NCBI RefSeq assembly: GCF_014898815.1
Contig: NW_026515501.1
Span: forward strand, 310,001 to 374,000
Direction: 5' to 3'
Source of the DNA: Panonychus citri
Lineage: Eukaryota; Arthropoda; Arachnida; Trombidiformes; Tetranychidae
Length of the DNA stretch: 64,000 nt
Below are positions 30,201-43,401 of this stretch, in pieces (positions within the stretch are counted from its first letter, which is position 1; each line of letters opens with the position of its first letter). Below the pieces are notes generated by a model. The model did no database searches and was not told where the DNA came from. It saw nothing but the letters and a program-made list of their open reading frames with translations. The translations under genes and the position numbers were made by a program.

Positions 30201-33200
30201 AAAAATACTTATCATGTTAATTGCTGATAAAAGTTCAGGTTAAGACTATATTTAAATCATAGTTTCTTGTGGAAAGATAATCAAATTGATTGAAAGAAAA
30301 ATTTGTTACAATTCAAAACTTTCATCATGAAACTTTTTCGGGTGAAATTTTTCACGAATAACAGAATCATCAGAATTTTAAGTTATAAGTTAAGTCAGAA
30401 GTTATAAGTTCTGAGTGGATAAAATTTTCATTCTATCATGTATTCAGTAAGATATTCATGCTTATGGTGATGATGAAGATACAATAGGCTGAAAAGATTG
30501 AAAGAAAATGTTTTTGTTATGATAAAATAATAAGATGAAAAAAAAGGTTAAAGGAAAAGGTTTTGTTATTAATTTCCCCAGTGACATTAAGCAAATTCAG
30601 ATGATTCAATCAACATGATTGTTTCTGAATTAAATTGTATTTCCAAAGGTAGTGTTTGTGTTGATAATGGTTCAGGTGAGTTAGGAAGGTTAGAGGTGGA
30701 AAAATACATGAGATGAGGTACAGAATATGATGTTGATAAGATGGAGGATGAGGTTAACATGAAAGAGGAAAGAAACAATATTTAATCATCAACAGTTTCT
30801 CTCTGAACTTTTACCATGAACACATTACATGGTTTCCAATATTAGTTACATCATTTCTGATTCAATCTCCTCTCTCTCTCTCTCCCAGTCATATATATTT
30901 TCCTTGGAAGATAAATCAAGGTAAATAGGATGATTTTTTCTTCTCTTCCTCATCTTCTTTTACCTGAGATTTAATGTTTTTCCCTTTGCTTCATCAATGT
31001 TTCTCTCACTTATCTTTATGAAACATAATCAGTTATCATTGCGAATAAGAAACTTTTATTCAAATCAGTAACTCGAATCAATTACAATAACTGATTATTA
31101 TTGTTTGTATTTTCCTTGTAAATTCATTCATACACCAGGTAAACGTAATCATATTCAGGTAACCAAAGGTAAGGAAATATTAATACATTGTAACCTAAGA
31201 AAAAGATACAATTGATTTATGTAAATCATTTGGATGTAAAATAATAAATCAATTTCTGACCTTCAAATAAACTTTAGGAATCAAAAGTAATCAGTTAGTT
31301 GTATGTTAATCAGAGAAAGTTGATTTAGTTGGAGCAATTTAGATTATTTTAAATTGTTGCAATTTGAATGATTGATGTTGACAAACATATCTGATTGTGA
31401 TGATAGTTGATTAAGTTTGATGATAAAGGTTTAATTTTGCTTAATCATGAAAACAATTTGATAAGAGTAGTTTAAACTAACCATCAGATAATTGGATGGA
31501 CAATCAGTTGAAATCAGGGGATTTTATCATTTCCTGAATCCTGATAATATCATAAATGAAACTTTTGGGTATATTTTGATTTGTTGAACAATATTCATTG
31601 AACAAGACTCATTAGATTTCATGAGATTATTGTCAAGAGCTGAGAAGGAATTGTTTTTGAGAGAAAAGTTTTTCATCCTTTATTTTCAGTGTTTATCAAT
31701 CTGAGGGAATTCAGGAAACTCCAGGAATTAAGGTGAGAGTGTAAAGATATCTGAACGGAAATGATTCAAATCTCCATGAAAAAAGTTTTCGTGATTTAAA
31801 ACAGACAACAAAGATTATTCAATCTCTATGGAGGTGGTAAAGGTAATAATAAGGGTGATGGTGGGTTATGATCATGATGGTAGAGACTAGAGCATTAGAT
31901 TGACTGATGTTGATGAAGATGAACAGTTATCATAAACCAAGTGACTAATAACATTGAGCTTCAATTCAATCCCAGGGAAAGAAAATGTTATAACATATGT
32001 GATATTTATCATCATTATCATCATCATCATTCAAATACACAGTTAGACACACACACAGTGAGAAATAAATATAATGGTTAACACGCAATGAAAAACCAGA
32101 AATTCAGAGGGTTCAGAACTTTTTTCATATCATGAAGTTTACTGATAGGTGGAAGAAGAAAAAATATACTTCATAGAAAGAAAAATGAAAAAATTTCTCA
32201 TTTCAATCTGGCGAAATTTCATTTTCTTTACTCAATATTACATATATCTCATGATAATCATGATGATGATTAATCTCATCAACTTTAATCAGTCTGAATG
32301 ATGAAAATTGAAATATTCCCATTGATTTACTTGAGGCAACCTGAAGATAAACATTTTAAACTTCATGATTAAAATGTAAAATTATTGAAATAATTTCAAC
32401 TGATTGCTTGATATTTTTTCACAATAATCAGATTAAACTTTGATTCAACAATCAAATCAGCAATTTAATCATCATGCTGATCAGTTGAATACGTTTCTAG
32501 ATATCGTGATGATGATTATGTTTGCAAATATGATGAAGCATTTTCTCAATAGTAAACTAATCAATTTAATTTTTGATTTACTTTCTATCTGATTCAAGTC
32601 AGATTCTGAAATCATGATCAGAATTTTTCAACAATTTTTGTATATATTTCATCATGTGAACATGAAAACTTCAAATCAAACTCATCAAAGAGTATCACTG
32701 ATTTCAATTTGATGATTGTAATCAAATTTTTTTTGCTTCGCAATCTTTGCAACAGTTAAGTTGTTTAAATTGCTTGAATTAATCATAACTTTTGATTGTT
32801 GAAAAGTTTCATTGAGATAAATAAACAAATCAACAATTTAACAATAGGCTTTGTAATCATTGATTTTAATTCATCAACTCGATCAGATTCTGGTTTCTAT
32901 TAATTTCTCATCTTTTTCATTGAAAAACTTCAAGGTAACTTTCAATTTCTGATTAAAGTTTCTCACTTTTCCATTGATTGTTAATTGTTACCTTTCTTCA
33001 CTTTGATTGTTGTTGGTGGTCAATTATAATTGTGAACAATTAACTGGTACCAATTGTTGATAATCGATTGATTTTCTTCATCAACTTATCGGAAGAAATA
33101 AATTTCCATAATCAATCATTGGTGAAACTTTTAATTACAATTCCAATTTTCAATGGTCAATATTTCAATTGTTTTTTTTGCCTTTTTTCTGGCCTACTAA

Positions 33201-35824
33201 TTTAACAGTAAATCAGAGATTTAATTGTGAATGATTAAGTTTTGATTGATGTTAAACAATTTAAATCGACTCCATGATATAATCATGTTGTTGTTTTTAC
33301 TTGAAATTAATCAGGTTAATTTAGTTTCTTTTAATGATCCATGTCCAATGGTATTAAAATATATATCGAGTAGTTAACTTTAATCACTAATGTAAATAGT
33401 TAATTGTGTTTACTTTTTGATGGTTTAATTGCTTTTAATGCTTTTTCATCATCCCCAGTAATCAATAGAAACAACAACAATTAATAAACACTTTAAATCA
33501 GATTTGATTACATGTTTACATTGAGAAGATATTAGTTTACATCAGTTAATTGTATTATTTTATATTTCTCTCACTAATTGTTAAGGTTTGTTTGACAATT
33601 AAAATCAAAGGAAAGGCTTTAATATTATCACAATCAAAGAAAATATTCTAGATCCAAGTTAATCAATGTTCACTAATCATCTTGATGTTTATTTCTTTTG
33701 ATCATTGTCATCATTATTGCAATTAAGTTCTGCTGATTCTAATTAAGGTTAATTCTAACTGATGACAATTTAATGACAATTTGTCAGAAAATCTTTTTTT
33801 TAATCATCATCATCATCATCATTTGCTTCATCAACTGTTATCATCAGATGAGGATGCGAATTTGAATTCAGTTGAAAAAGGATTTTGCATATATGAATAA
33901 TGATGTTGTTTGATTAAGAGACTATTTTTTATTAGCATTTCCATAGACAAATGATGAAGATGAGGATGGAGATGATGATGATGATAACTGGCAGAAAAAA
34001 ATGATAATAATGAATGAATAAAATGATGAGGAATATAATTAAAAGGGAAGACTAATTATTATCAAGTCTATGGGAATTTAACATAAGAAGTCAATGTGAG
34101 AGCTTTTTTTTTACTCAACTAATCTAAATTAATTGTTATCAATTAGATTGTGATAATTTCACTTTAATAATGATTAGTGAACTTTTTTCACATCACTAAA
34201 TTGTTTTGGCTTTTTAATCAGTGTAAGTTTAATCAATTGATTCACATTGGTTGTTGATTGTTTAAACTTTGATCAACTAATCAAATTGTTAATGTTTTCA
34301 TTTCATTAACCATTAGCTGATCATTATCATGATAATTGTATTGGTAAAATCAGTTAGATGATGAAAATTGGTGAAATTTTTTTCACAACAATTAGTAAAT
34401 TGTAAATGTTTTTCTCGTTTTGTCCGTTTTGTTGTTGTTGTTGTTGTTGTTGTTAATTGTTGCTACTGATTATGATTAAATTGTTGACATAATACAATTA
34501 GATGACGAGGCTTATATGTATGTCTTGTTTTAACTGTCAACTTGTTTAGTTAATTGTTTCAAATGAACAATTTTTTTACTCCTCATTTATAAATGATTAT
34601 CTCTCATGGTGATGAATTAATTTTACAAACTAATTTAACATGATCATGATTTAATAACAATGAGAAAACTGAATAATGAATTAAAAAAATGTAACAATTA
34701 TGATGAAGATAAAAAAAATAGTTTAATTCACAATTAAATCAAAGTTCAATTCAATTGGAATCAAACTAGTCAATTAGATGACAGTTAAATGAAATCAGGT
34801 TTAATTGTTCATCAATGTTGACATTTTATATTTTCATTTCTTTGATTAATTTGATTGCAAATATCAAGACAAAACAATTGATTGATTGTAACCATACAAG
34901 GATTTGAATATGATGATTGGAAAGACATTAAATTGTTTGTGATAATAATGAATTTGATTTAATTGTAACAACATGATGTAAATTGTGTGTATGATGTTAT
35001 TGACAATGTAATATGAAAATCTAATATCAAATGAGTGGCATTGAATAAAAGGTTTTTTTTTCATCATCAATACTTTTACCTCTTCTTTATCATCATCTCC
35101 CTCCTCATCTTCATCCTCATCCTAATCATCCACCTCCCACTCTTGATTATTAAAGTGTTGATGATAAAAGTGTGTACATATTAAGCTAATTGCATTGTAA
35201 GTCAAATTGAATTTATCTTCAGCTTTTTTCACTCTTTACTATTTTCCTCTCACTCTTCATCCTCATCATCTTCATCCTTTCACTCACTCTCTCTCTCTCT
35301 CTCTCTTTCAGGTAACAAATCAATCAATTTGTGTTTATGTTTGATGAAAAGAGGAGGAAATAAGAGGAAACGGAATTACAAGACTTGATTGAAAGCTGTT
35401 GAAAGTTACTCTCAAAATGAAACTGAATAAATAAATAGATGAGGATGAGGGATGAGGGATGAGGGATGAAGGATGAAGGATGCTAAAGGGATAAGGATGA
35501 GGATAAGGATGAATGGAAGTAGTTTTATTTTTGAACAACCATTTAGAGTCTAATATGAGATTTAGGAGACTTACTGAAATCAAATGAATCTTCAATTTCA
35601 TTTTCTTCATCCAAATGTTGTTGCTGTTTATCCGATTGGTTTGTTATTGTTGTTGATGTTGATCTAATTGTTGTTGTCTTTTTTTCATCTTTCATCCGAT
35701 TGAAATAATTTGCTGCATAATCAACAAGATCCCCTGGTTTGTTAATGAGCACACTTACAGTAAAATCGAGAAGTAAATTAGTTAATTCTTGAGGTACTTC
35801 TAATCGAGAGTTGCTTCGATTCAT
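950..35824 (-). CDS. PKA-R2: cAMP-dependent protein kinase type II regulatory subunit, 11 coding exons
   Basis: Regulatory subunit of PKA: holds the catalytic subunit inactive until cAMP binds, and docks to AKAPs through its N-terminus. Coding exons on the minus strand: 35575-35824, 12800-12838, 12649-12701, 11075-11158, 10043-10149, 2973-3126, 2554-2655, 2291-2365, 2118-2183, 1856-1976, 950-1080. Every junction is GT-AG and all phases fit, giving 1,182 nt (393 aa plus stop), a normal RII length. The dimerisation/docking domain (residues about 8-46) is in exon 1. The inhibitor sequence R93-R-K-S96-V has a phosphorylatable Ser, so this is RII and not RI. An acidic linker follows. Phosphate-binding cassettes are FGELALMYNMPRSASV (E205, R214) and FGELALITHKPRAASV (E328, R337). 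The C-terminus has FERLLGPC and ends at TGA 950-952. The acceptor before the last exon (AACAAG at 1081-1086) has a weak pyrimidine tract. Oddity: the gene spans 35 kb, of which 22.7 kb is intron 1. Confidence 0.94.
3127..10042 (-). other. Large intron of the PKA RII gene (6.9 kb)
   Basis: AT-rich sequence between the exon that starts cAMP-binding domain A and the exon holding its phosphate-binding cassette. No coding exon that fits the protein was found. An acidic stretch on the minus strand at about 5221-5256 is followed by a donor (CACAG|GTAACT), but RII proteins have no insertion at this point, so I do not call it an exon. An AAAAGTTCTGA word lies at 8814-8824. Confidence 0.5.
17778..17827 (+). 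repeat. Left terminal inverted repeat
   Basis: Fifty bases starting AAGTAGTTATGC, matching the reverse complement of 18586-18635 at 46 of 50 positions. The four differences lie in its outer half, so the inner 28 bases are identical. Confidence 0.85.
17875..17881 (+). promoter_or_regulatory. TATA box of the TIR-element gene
   Basis: TATAAAA lies 54 bp upstream of the proposed start codon at 17929, inside the mobile element, so the element seems to bring its own promoter. Transcription would start near 17905. Confidence 0.55.
17929..18483 (+). CDS. Coiled-coil protein of the TIR element (163 aa, two exons)
   Basis: Exon 1 is 17929-17945 and exon 2 is 18009-18483. The 63-nt intron begins GTAAGC and ends TTTTATCTCAG, and the phases join in frame to give 163 residues. 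The N-terminus is basic (ILRYIRRYLNVRTRHF). A long charged heptad-like helix covers about residues 38-105, then a GLPKDDFSERYNKW segment, and the last 25 residues are highly charged, ending QKRARGL. No zinc finger, DDE/DDD triad or other nuclease motif was seen. AATAAA follows the stop within about 15 bp. An upstream ORF starting at 17891 or 17903 ends at TGA overlapping this ATG (TCATGA). The function is unknown; a helper or DNA-binding protein of the element, or a captured host coiled coil, are possibilities. Confidence 0.65.
18586..18635 (-). repeat. Right terminal inverted repeat
   Basis: Inverted copy of 17778-17827. The inner part, TTGGTCCAGTATGGACGCTT, is identical to its partner. Confidence 0.85.
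19892..19916. repeat. ATC trinucleotide microsatellite
   Basis: Tandem ATC units within PKA intron 1. Similar short ATC/ATG tracts occur near 24115-24138, 33806-33822 and 36576-36590. Confidence 0.8.
20644..20677. repeat. GA dinucleotide microsatellite
   Basis: About 17 uninterrupted GA units in PKA intron 1. Confidence 0.9.
27181..27211. repeat. CT dinucleotide microsatellite
   Basis: About 15 CT units within a longer pyrimidine tract in PKA intron 1. The open frames reading through it on both strands are repeat artefacts. Confidence 0.9.
34432..34453. repeat. TTG trinucleotide microsatellite
   Basis: About seven TTG units (CAA on the PKA strand) in intron 1, about 1.1 kb downstream of the first coding exon. 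Confidence 0.8.
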
Positions 35825-37587
35825 GATTTCACTTTTGATTTTTGTTTAATTTACTTTCTTAATTGTTATCGAAACGAAAAAAAAATAATCAAACAAAATT
35901 AATCCAACAATTACCGAATCCAATTTATATATATACCGATGTTAATCTAATCCACAATGTAATTTACCAAAGTAGCACAATTAAAAATACACTTTGATCA
36001 ATTATCGTAATTATTATTACAATTAGTACACTGAATTGACAGTAAAAAAAACTACAATTAGAAGATTAAATTGTTTATCACTGAATCACAATAATTAGAT
36101 GATTCTCCAAATATTTAGATGGCAGTTCAATGGTGAATTGTGATGAAATAATTAGGCTAATTGTCAGTTGTATATTTGGGTAAATAATGAGACAATTAAA
36201 AACTGAATAAAATGTGAACACTAATAATATAAGATAACATCAATTCCCTGTTAGTGAATATGAAAATATCAACAGTGGTTAGTTGATTGTTACAATTTCC
36301 TTGTTTCCTATTGTTATAATCACATAGAATTGCAACATTAGTGTTTATTAATAATGATGATAATGATGATGATTAGGATGAGGAATAAAAAATAGTTAAC
36401 TGATTGTTGTTGATTGTATGAACCGTGAACAATGTTGATCACTGTAATTTCGAGTCAATATTTTGCTCTCTAAATGATTTTATATGTTGATGGTCACAAT
36501 TATATTCCAACAACAATCATAACCTTAACGACACAAAAGTCTAAACACTTCTACCTTATTTTTCCTCCTTCTCATCATCATCATCATCTTTTATCATCCT
36601 TATCTTCTTCTTCTTTTCTCACTGTTTTCATCTTCTTCCTTCTCTGTCTATTTTTCTGTCTTCATGATTATCTTTCTCATTCTCTGTGTTACTCTCTTTC
36701 GAATTTCATTCATTCACTCATTCTCTCTTTTGCTCCCTTTATCTCTCTCTCTCTCTCTCTCTTCTTTTTCCTTCATGTTGATCATCATCATCTTCCTCTG
36801 ACAATATTAAACGATGATCATGCGTAAATGAATAACACTCCTTGGAAATTTTATCGATCTCAGGTAAAAATTGCTCGAATATAATATGAAAAAAAGTTCT
36901 ATTCATGACCTTTTATCGGAATAAGACTCAACACCCTTTTGCTAGTTTTTCATCATCATCCTTTTTCCAGTGATGACAACTCTCATTCTCGCATGATTAT
37001 GATTAGGTTGTTACCTTTATCTGCCTCATTTTCATCCTTATCATCATCTTCCTCTTTCCTCATTCTCATATTTTTTTTCTTGTTGTGTTTGTTGTTGGAT
37101 TTCTAGGTCACCGATTTTTGATCAGCATCTTTGTATCACATTAAAAGAGAGAAAAAATTGAAATAAACTTATCATCTTTTCTTTTGCATCTTCATTTCTT
37201 TCATCATCTTCTTACCTTATTTTTGAATCATTTTTTTCTCACTAACCTTCTTACTTCTCCCTCTAACCCTCCTCCTCCTCCTCTCTCTCTCTCTCTTATC
37301 TTCTTTATATTGATGTAATAGTTTTTTTCCTTCTTCTCACCTTTATCTCACTCCATTAATAAATATGTATGATGATAGAGATGATATAATATATCATCTA
37401 ATACTTTTCCTGATGATGAAGATGAAGATGATGAGGATGATAGTGAAAGTTGAAATGATTTTGCGTGAATCTTTCCAAAAAATATCTTGTCTCTCTTTCC
37501 GATGATATTATTTGTTATCATGATGAAGATGAAGATGATACGTGAATTGATGAGGATTTAAATCAATGAACAGATGAATAGGTTTTG

Positions 37588-37592
<5 letters not shown>

Positions 37593-37634
<42 letters not shown>
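37593..37634. repeat. CT dinucleotide microsatellite
   Basis: About 21 CT units upstream of the PKA RII gene, the longest simple repeat in the window. Confidence 0.9.
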
Positions 37635-37637
<3 letters not shown>

Positions 37638-40600
37638 ATCATAGATGTTATTGTTATTATTTAATATCTATTCCAACAATTGAACTGATATTGTAATAAT
37701 GATGATGATGCATCATGAAGATGATTGAGTTATACAGGATGATATTGAAATGGAAGATAAAAAAATCGTTAAAACTGATCGATCTCAAGTGCACTTAGTT
37801 TATTTTTTTCTCATCTTCATAGTGCCTCGAATATTTTTTTTAATTCAGGATAAAAGTTCTGGTTCATCTTCATCGTTATCATTCAGCATGGAAATTTTAT
37901 CCTTATCATCATCATCATCATCATCACCATCTTCCTAGTTTGACTGTCTGTCTCTCCAATCGCCAAATTGAACATTCTAATTGCTTCATCATCATTATCA
38001 GTTAATGAGTTTAAATCTTAATCATGTTTTAATGATTCCTCTTTCTCTGTTGATCTAATTAATGATCAATTGGCAATTGATTTAACTCACACTGATATGT
38101 TTTCATTAGGAATCAACTTTATATCAATTTTAAAAACATTAACTCACTAAATTGATGCAAATAAATGGATATGTTTTCAAGAACCAATAAAACCCAAAAG
38201 TAATCAATGAACTCGAATCTCGAATTCAGAACTTTTTTTCCTTCGACTAATGCTTTTTTGAACATTTCCATTTCATTCCAGTTACCAGGGAGATTAATTT
38301 CACTCAACTTGCAACTAACTGTTACAATTTAAACAGAGAGAATCCAAGATGGAATCCAAATTCACTAATTAAATTAATGTTCAGCAAGGATTCCGATTTC
38401 CTTGACATTTTATTTACGGTCACAATTGCAAATTATCAACACTTTTTATCAACGTCAAATTATCAACAATCAACTGAGTATTTCCAATGATTCTGATTCC
38501 ATGGAAATCATGAGAAAAAAAAATCAGAATACAAGAAATAAAAACTCGGATTTCAAATAAACCGCTAATTTCAAATAATCTCTTGCGATGATAATTATAA
38601 TTAGACGGTTAGAGTTTAGTTTACAATTAGCTTTTCTAATCGCTAATTTAGTTGACAGTTTAATGTGAATTATAAAAGTTGCAAGATAAAGGAAAAGATT
38701 CACACTGATTTTGGTTCAATTCTTTTGGTTGATCAACATGATAAATTCATGATTCCAGGGTTGATTTAAATTCCAAAAGGCATTACCCTGAATAAAGATG
38801 ATAAATAAATAAATATTATTATAATTGTGAATATATAATATAATATAACGTGAAAGGAATCAAAATGTCAGATTCAATGATAACAAAAGTGAAGCCAAAT
38901 ATCAAACATCATGCAGAGATTCAGAAGACTCTGAACTTTTCACTTGTTTACTATTTAACTGTTACATGTAATTACTTTGCTATATAATCAATCTAATATC
39001 TATTTTTTTTTTCATTTCATACTGAATTAATTTACCATTGAAGGTGAAAATTATAAACCAAACAGAGTAATCATCAGGTTGATCATTGATAATCATCGTC
39101 ATCAATTTATCTTTGAGCTTTTTGTTTATCTTGATTGTTAATCAACTACAATTGCCTACAGGAAACAATCAATGATTTCTGGTAGATTAAATTTCTGGCC
39201 AATCTCTTGAAATAGTAACACAATTAAAATTGATTGTCTTCCTCTCCTTTTCTTGTTTTCTTGATTATCTTTCTGATCTAATCTAATCATCATCATGGTT
39301 AATTGTTATTCATTCTGGGATCTCATTTATTTTTTGATTTAATCATCTTCATCTACCTGATGGCAATGTTTCAGATTCTGATTGTAATTCAATGTGTGTG
39401 TATGTGTGAATGTCAAGCTTATACAATTAAAAAACAAAATCTTGTTTGTTGTTTGATTAAATTGTTAACTCTGTAAATTACCTTGGAGTTAAATAGCAAT
39501 TAAATCAATTGTCAACATTAACTGTCAATGGGAATTCATTTATTTTTTTTTACTCACTTCTCATAGAAATTATTTTAATAACTTTTTCAGAATCTTTTTA
39601 ATCTTCATCATGAAGATTGGTCAAGTTATGGTGATTATTAAGAGTTAATGGTCAAGTAATTAGCTCTAGAGATCGAGTTAAAAATTAGAATGAAGAAGAA
39701 GAGAAAAAAGTTCTGAGCTCATTTTTCCTAATGTTGAATTATCATGAAATGTTCACAATTTAATCAGATAATTAACAAGAGAAATTAACTTTAATTACTG
39801 TATAGAAAGGAAATTTTTTTTCTTTCTCTTTATTTCTTTTCTCATAATCAACAATTTAATCTATCATCATGATAATTTAACTGGACACATAAAACTCAGA
39901 ACCAATTGAACCTTTAGATTCTTGTTGATTATGATCATGGTCAATATGATATTTTCCATCATTTGTTTCATGATGATAACGATGATTAAAAGTAATAACA
40001 GAAATAAATTATATCATCTTCCTACTGATTACTCACTGATAATCAACCTGTTCCAATCTGGTTCAATCCTATTAACCGGAAATATTAATTGAAATTAGTT
40101 TGTTGCCTTAGCATTTTATTGGAACCAAAATAAGGTCACCAAGGGAATCATTTTCTCTATCAAAATGATGATGATGATGATGATAATTCTGATGATGACA
40201 GACAGAAGAGGAAAAGATGATGAAGATGACTAATATATATCTTATGATGATAAAACTTCATATTCCATGATAAACAAACCAGAAAAATGAACAAATATTA
40301 ATAAGGAGAAAATGAAATTGAGATGAATTTTTCATTTCTCATCATCACAAATATTAATAGTATTCATTGTGATCATCATTGATTATCAACCATTGTTAGT
40401 TGATTTTAATAGAGACCATTTTTCAATTAAACTATTAAATTGTTCAAAGGAATATCTAAGTTAATTTAATGGTTGGTTTACCTTTTAATTGTTTATGGTT
40501 GACAAAGTTTTCTCCTTGTGATTATCAATGGATCAATCAATGTATCCAATTGTTAAATTGTGAGATAAATTGTTAGAATCAAAATGAAGCACTAAATGAT

Positions 40601-43389
40601 TGTATATTAATCAGTTAATAATTATCACAAATCACTGGAGATATATAATTATCAGTTAATTGGTACTGATTACTTTTAATTGTTTGGTTTACCTTTGAAA
40701 TTCATGTTTTCATTTACATGAACATTGTTATAATAGTTTATGGGAAAACTATTGACCTACTTTTATCTGAGAGATGAAAAAAAAATACTCAGGTAATAAT
40801 ATAAATTGTTTATTTTCAGTCTTTAGTTTAGCATTCGTATTGATTGGGATTGGGTGATAATCGTAGTCAACATGATGATATTTATATGCCCTCAGGGTGG
40901 GAAAAGTTTTCTTGAAGACTGAAAATGCCAAATGAAACCAATTAGTTTGGTGTAAGTTTTATGTACATAAAAGTTGAATGGTTATTATCTGAAATGATCT
41001 TCCAATTGTTAACGGAATCAAATTGTAATTGTAATTGTTGCACTCTCGAATTTCATTCATACGAACTTTTCTCTCTTGGTGATTATCTCGATTGATGATA
41101 ATTAGTTTAATCTGGTAAATAAATGATTATCTCTAATGGATGTTATCATATTTTGGTAGATGAATTTGATTACATTTCCATTGGGATTTGGGTGAGATGA
41201 TGAAACGATAATTAAAGTAACTCAGAGTTTTATGGAGATTTTGTAATAGGAAAACATTCAAATGATTGATGAGATTAATTTGATTATGGAAAAGGTTAAA
41301 ATTTATTATGTCAACAATTTAGAATCGGTGTAAATCAATTAAATTAACTTAGAAGAGAGTTCGAAACAAATATGAAAAGTTTGTTGTTGCAAAGTTACAA
41401 ATTATCTGTAGGTTATATTATTGACCTTTTATGTTGGTCATTCATCATTTTAAATCTATTGGTCAATCTTATAACGGCTGATCATTGATGGTTCCCTGAG
41501 GCGGGGGTGGGAAGATGATTAAGATTAGTTTTCTCAGAGATTAAATCGGATAATAAATCACAAAGAGAAAGATAAAGTTAATGTAACTTAGATTAATGTT
41601 TTTGATTGAGTTCAAGTGACTTTAAGTAAACTTTTGGTTTTAGATAATCGATTATTATCTTCATCATTATCATCATGGAGATGATAATGATGAGAAATTG
41701 TTATATTACCTTTTATCATTATCCGATTTTGAAAAGGATGCGGATGATAAAAAAGAAGAAGAAGAAAAAAGAGAGATGATGAAAATAGGAGAAAAAGCTT
41801 TTTCTCCTTTATCTTCATCATCTTCATCATCTTTCTCAGGTGTAATAAGGTTTATCTTTTTTTTCTGATGATGATGATAAAGGTAAAAGGCTTTCAGACT
41901 TATCTTTATCATCTTCCTCATCATGATGGAAAAGTAAATAGAAATATCATTTTTTTCTTCTTTTATTTGAATTCATTTTGCTTCATGATGATGAGTATTT
42001 CTATGTACTGAAAATTATTATTATCTAAAGATGAAGGAAAATGATGACAAAAATGATGAGGGAAATAAAAGTTATATGAATAATACAATAGCTTTAAAGG
42101 TAAACAGAGTTTCCAATGATTCAGGGGAAAGAAAATATAATGATAAACTTTTCTGAACTTTCTCTGTCTCAACATGATTACTATTCAGTTGGAAATAAAT
42201 AGGAACCATGAAGGTAAAGAAGGAACAAAAAATAACATCTATTACAAAGTAGGAAGTGAATTTATCTAAATCTGAACTCGCCCATGAAAATAAAAGATGA
42301 GGATGAAAAAAATGAAGATAAAGACTCATGAGAAATTCATATTTCATTCATGAATTTTTCTTACCTTATTCATGTTCATCCCTCTCGCTTTTTTTTCATC
42401 TTAATGATAATAGATGAAGATAATTTGTTAACCAGTGATTAACCTTTCATTGAGTTTATCCTTTGATTACCATGAACCACAAGGGTAACAACAATTAAGA
42501 TTGATTGTCTTGGTGACACAGTAAGAAAATAACAACAATATTATCAACTGGGAATCAATTTTTTTCGGCTCCATGTAATACTAATTGTTCAGCTGATTAT
42601 CATATTAGTTTCTTTCAAAATTGGATCATCAATTTTTCTTCCTTCATGATTATTATTATTTCCTCTTCCTTGTCATCTTATTATCTTCATTATTGTTACT
42701 CAGATGATTCTAAGATGATTCTTCATGGAATCAGCTTCCATTCATGATAATAATGATTCTATTCAATTTCGATCATATTTTTTTTTTCTTCTTCACTTAT
42801 TCTTATATTAATACTTTTCCATATCTTTATTTATTTTTTTTATACTTTAATAATGATGATTAAGATTCTGATGATCATATTTATTTATACAAAGATCATT
42901 GGTAATTATCTGAATGGGTTAAGTTCTGGAGGTTTGATAGTGAACATAATTAACTTGATCAAAAGTAAAAATATCTTTACCTTTAATTAGCTTCTATTAA
43001 CCATTAATATTTACATTTGTCATTATAAATCATTCCAATGATGATTATCATTTAGATCTCTCTAAATGGCCAATTGTTTAATGATCCAAAGAAGGTTGAT
43101 AAATTAGAGATAAATAAATTGTTATCCTAAATTCAATTGTTGTTTTTCACTTTGGTTCGTAATAAAAGTTTACTAATCACTTATAATTTAAATTCTAATT
43201 GTATTCTAATTAAGTCATTTACTTTCATTTGTTTCCATATCGATCACTTCCAATTGCAAAAATTGCCCATTTAAATTGATCAGAGCAGTAAAAGTAAATT
43301 ATAAAATCATGAATTCAATTGTAATTAGTTAATTTCGCTCGGTGGGTTTTTGTTTTTCTTCATTTTGATAATCAATTGTTTCTTTTGAA

Positions 43390-43401
43390 AAGCGCGCGCT
43401 T
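43390..43401. promoter_or_regulatory. GC-rich palindrome upstream of DDX18
   Basis: AAGCGCGCGCTT is a perfect 12-bp palindrome about 150 bp upstream of the DDX18 start codon, conspicuous in AT-rich surroundings. It may be a promoter element; its binding factor is unknown. Confidence 0.3.

Larger units (their letters stand above)
12839..35574 (-). other. Intron 1 of the PKA RII gene (22.7 kb)
   Basis: Intron between the docking-domain exon and the inhibitor-site exon. It starts with the donor GTAAGT at 35574-35569 and ends with CAACAG at 12839-12844. Contents: a TIR mobile element at 17778-18635, CT/GA and ATC/ATG microsatellites, and many copies of AAAAGTTCTG(A/G). A GAT/GAA-rich patch at 14850-14877 has a donor (ACAG|GTAAAAG) and could be an optional acidic micro-exon that keeps frame, but its acceptor is poor. 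Nothing else coding was recognised; open frames in this interval are low-complexity. Confidence 0.6.

Noticed and set aside
35086..35127. 42-nt acidic patch with AG/GT borders near PKA exon 1
   Set aside because: In the required phase it introduces an immediate stop codon, so it cannot be spliced between the first two coding exons.
36474..36827. 117-codon plus-strand frame rich in Ser, His, Leu and Phe
   Set aside because: Low-complexity pyrimidine and ATC repeats translate this way in several frames; no codon bias or motif.
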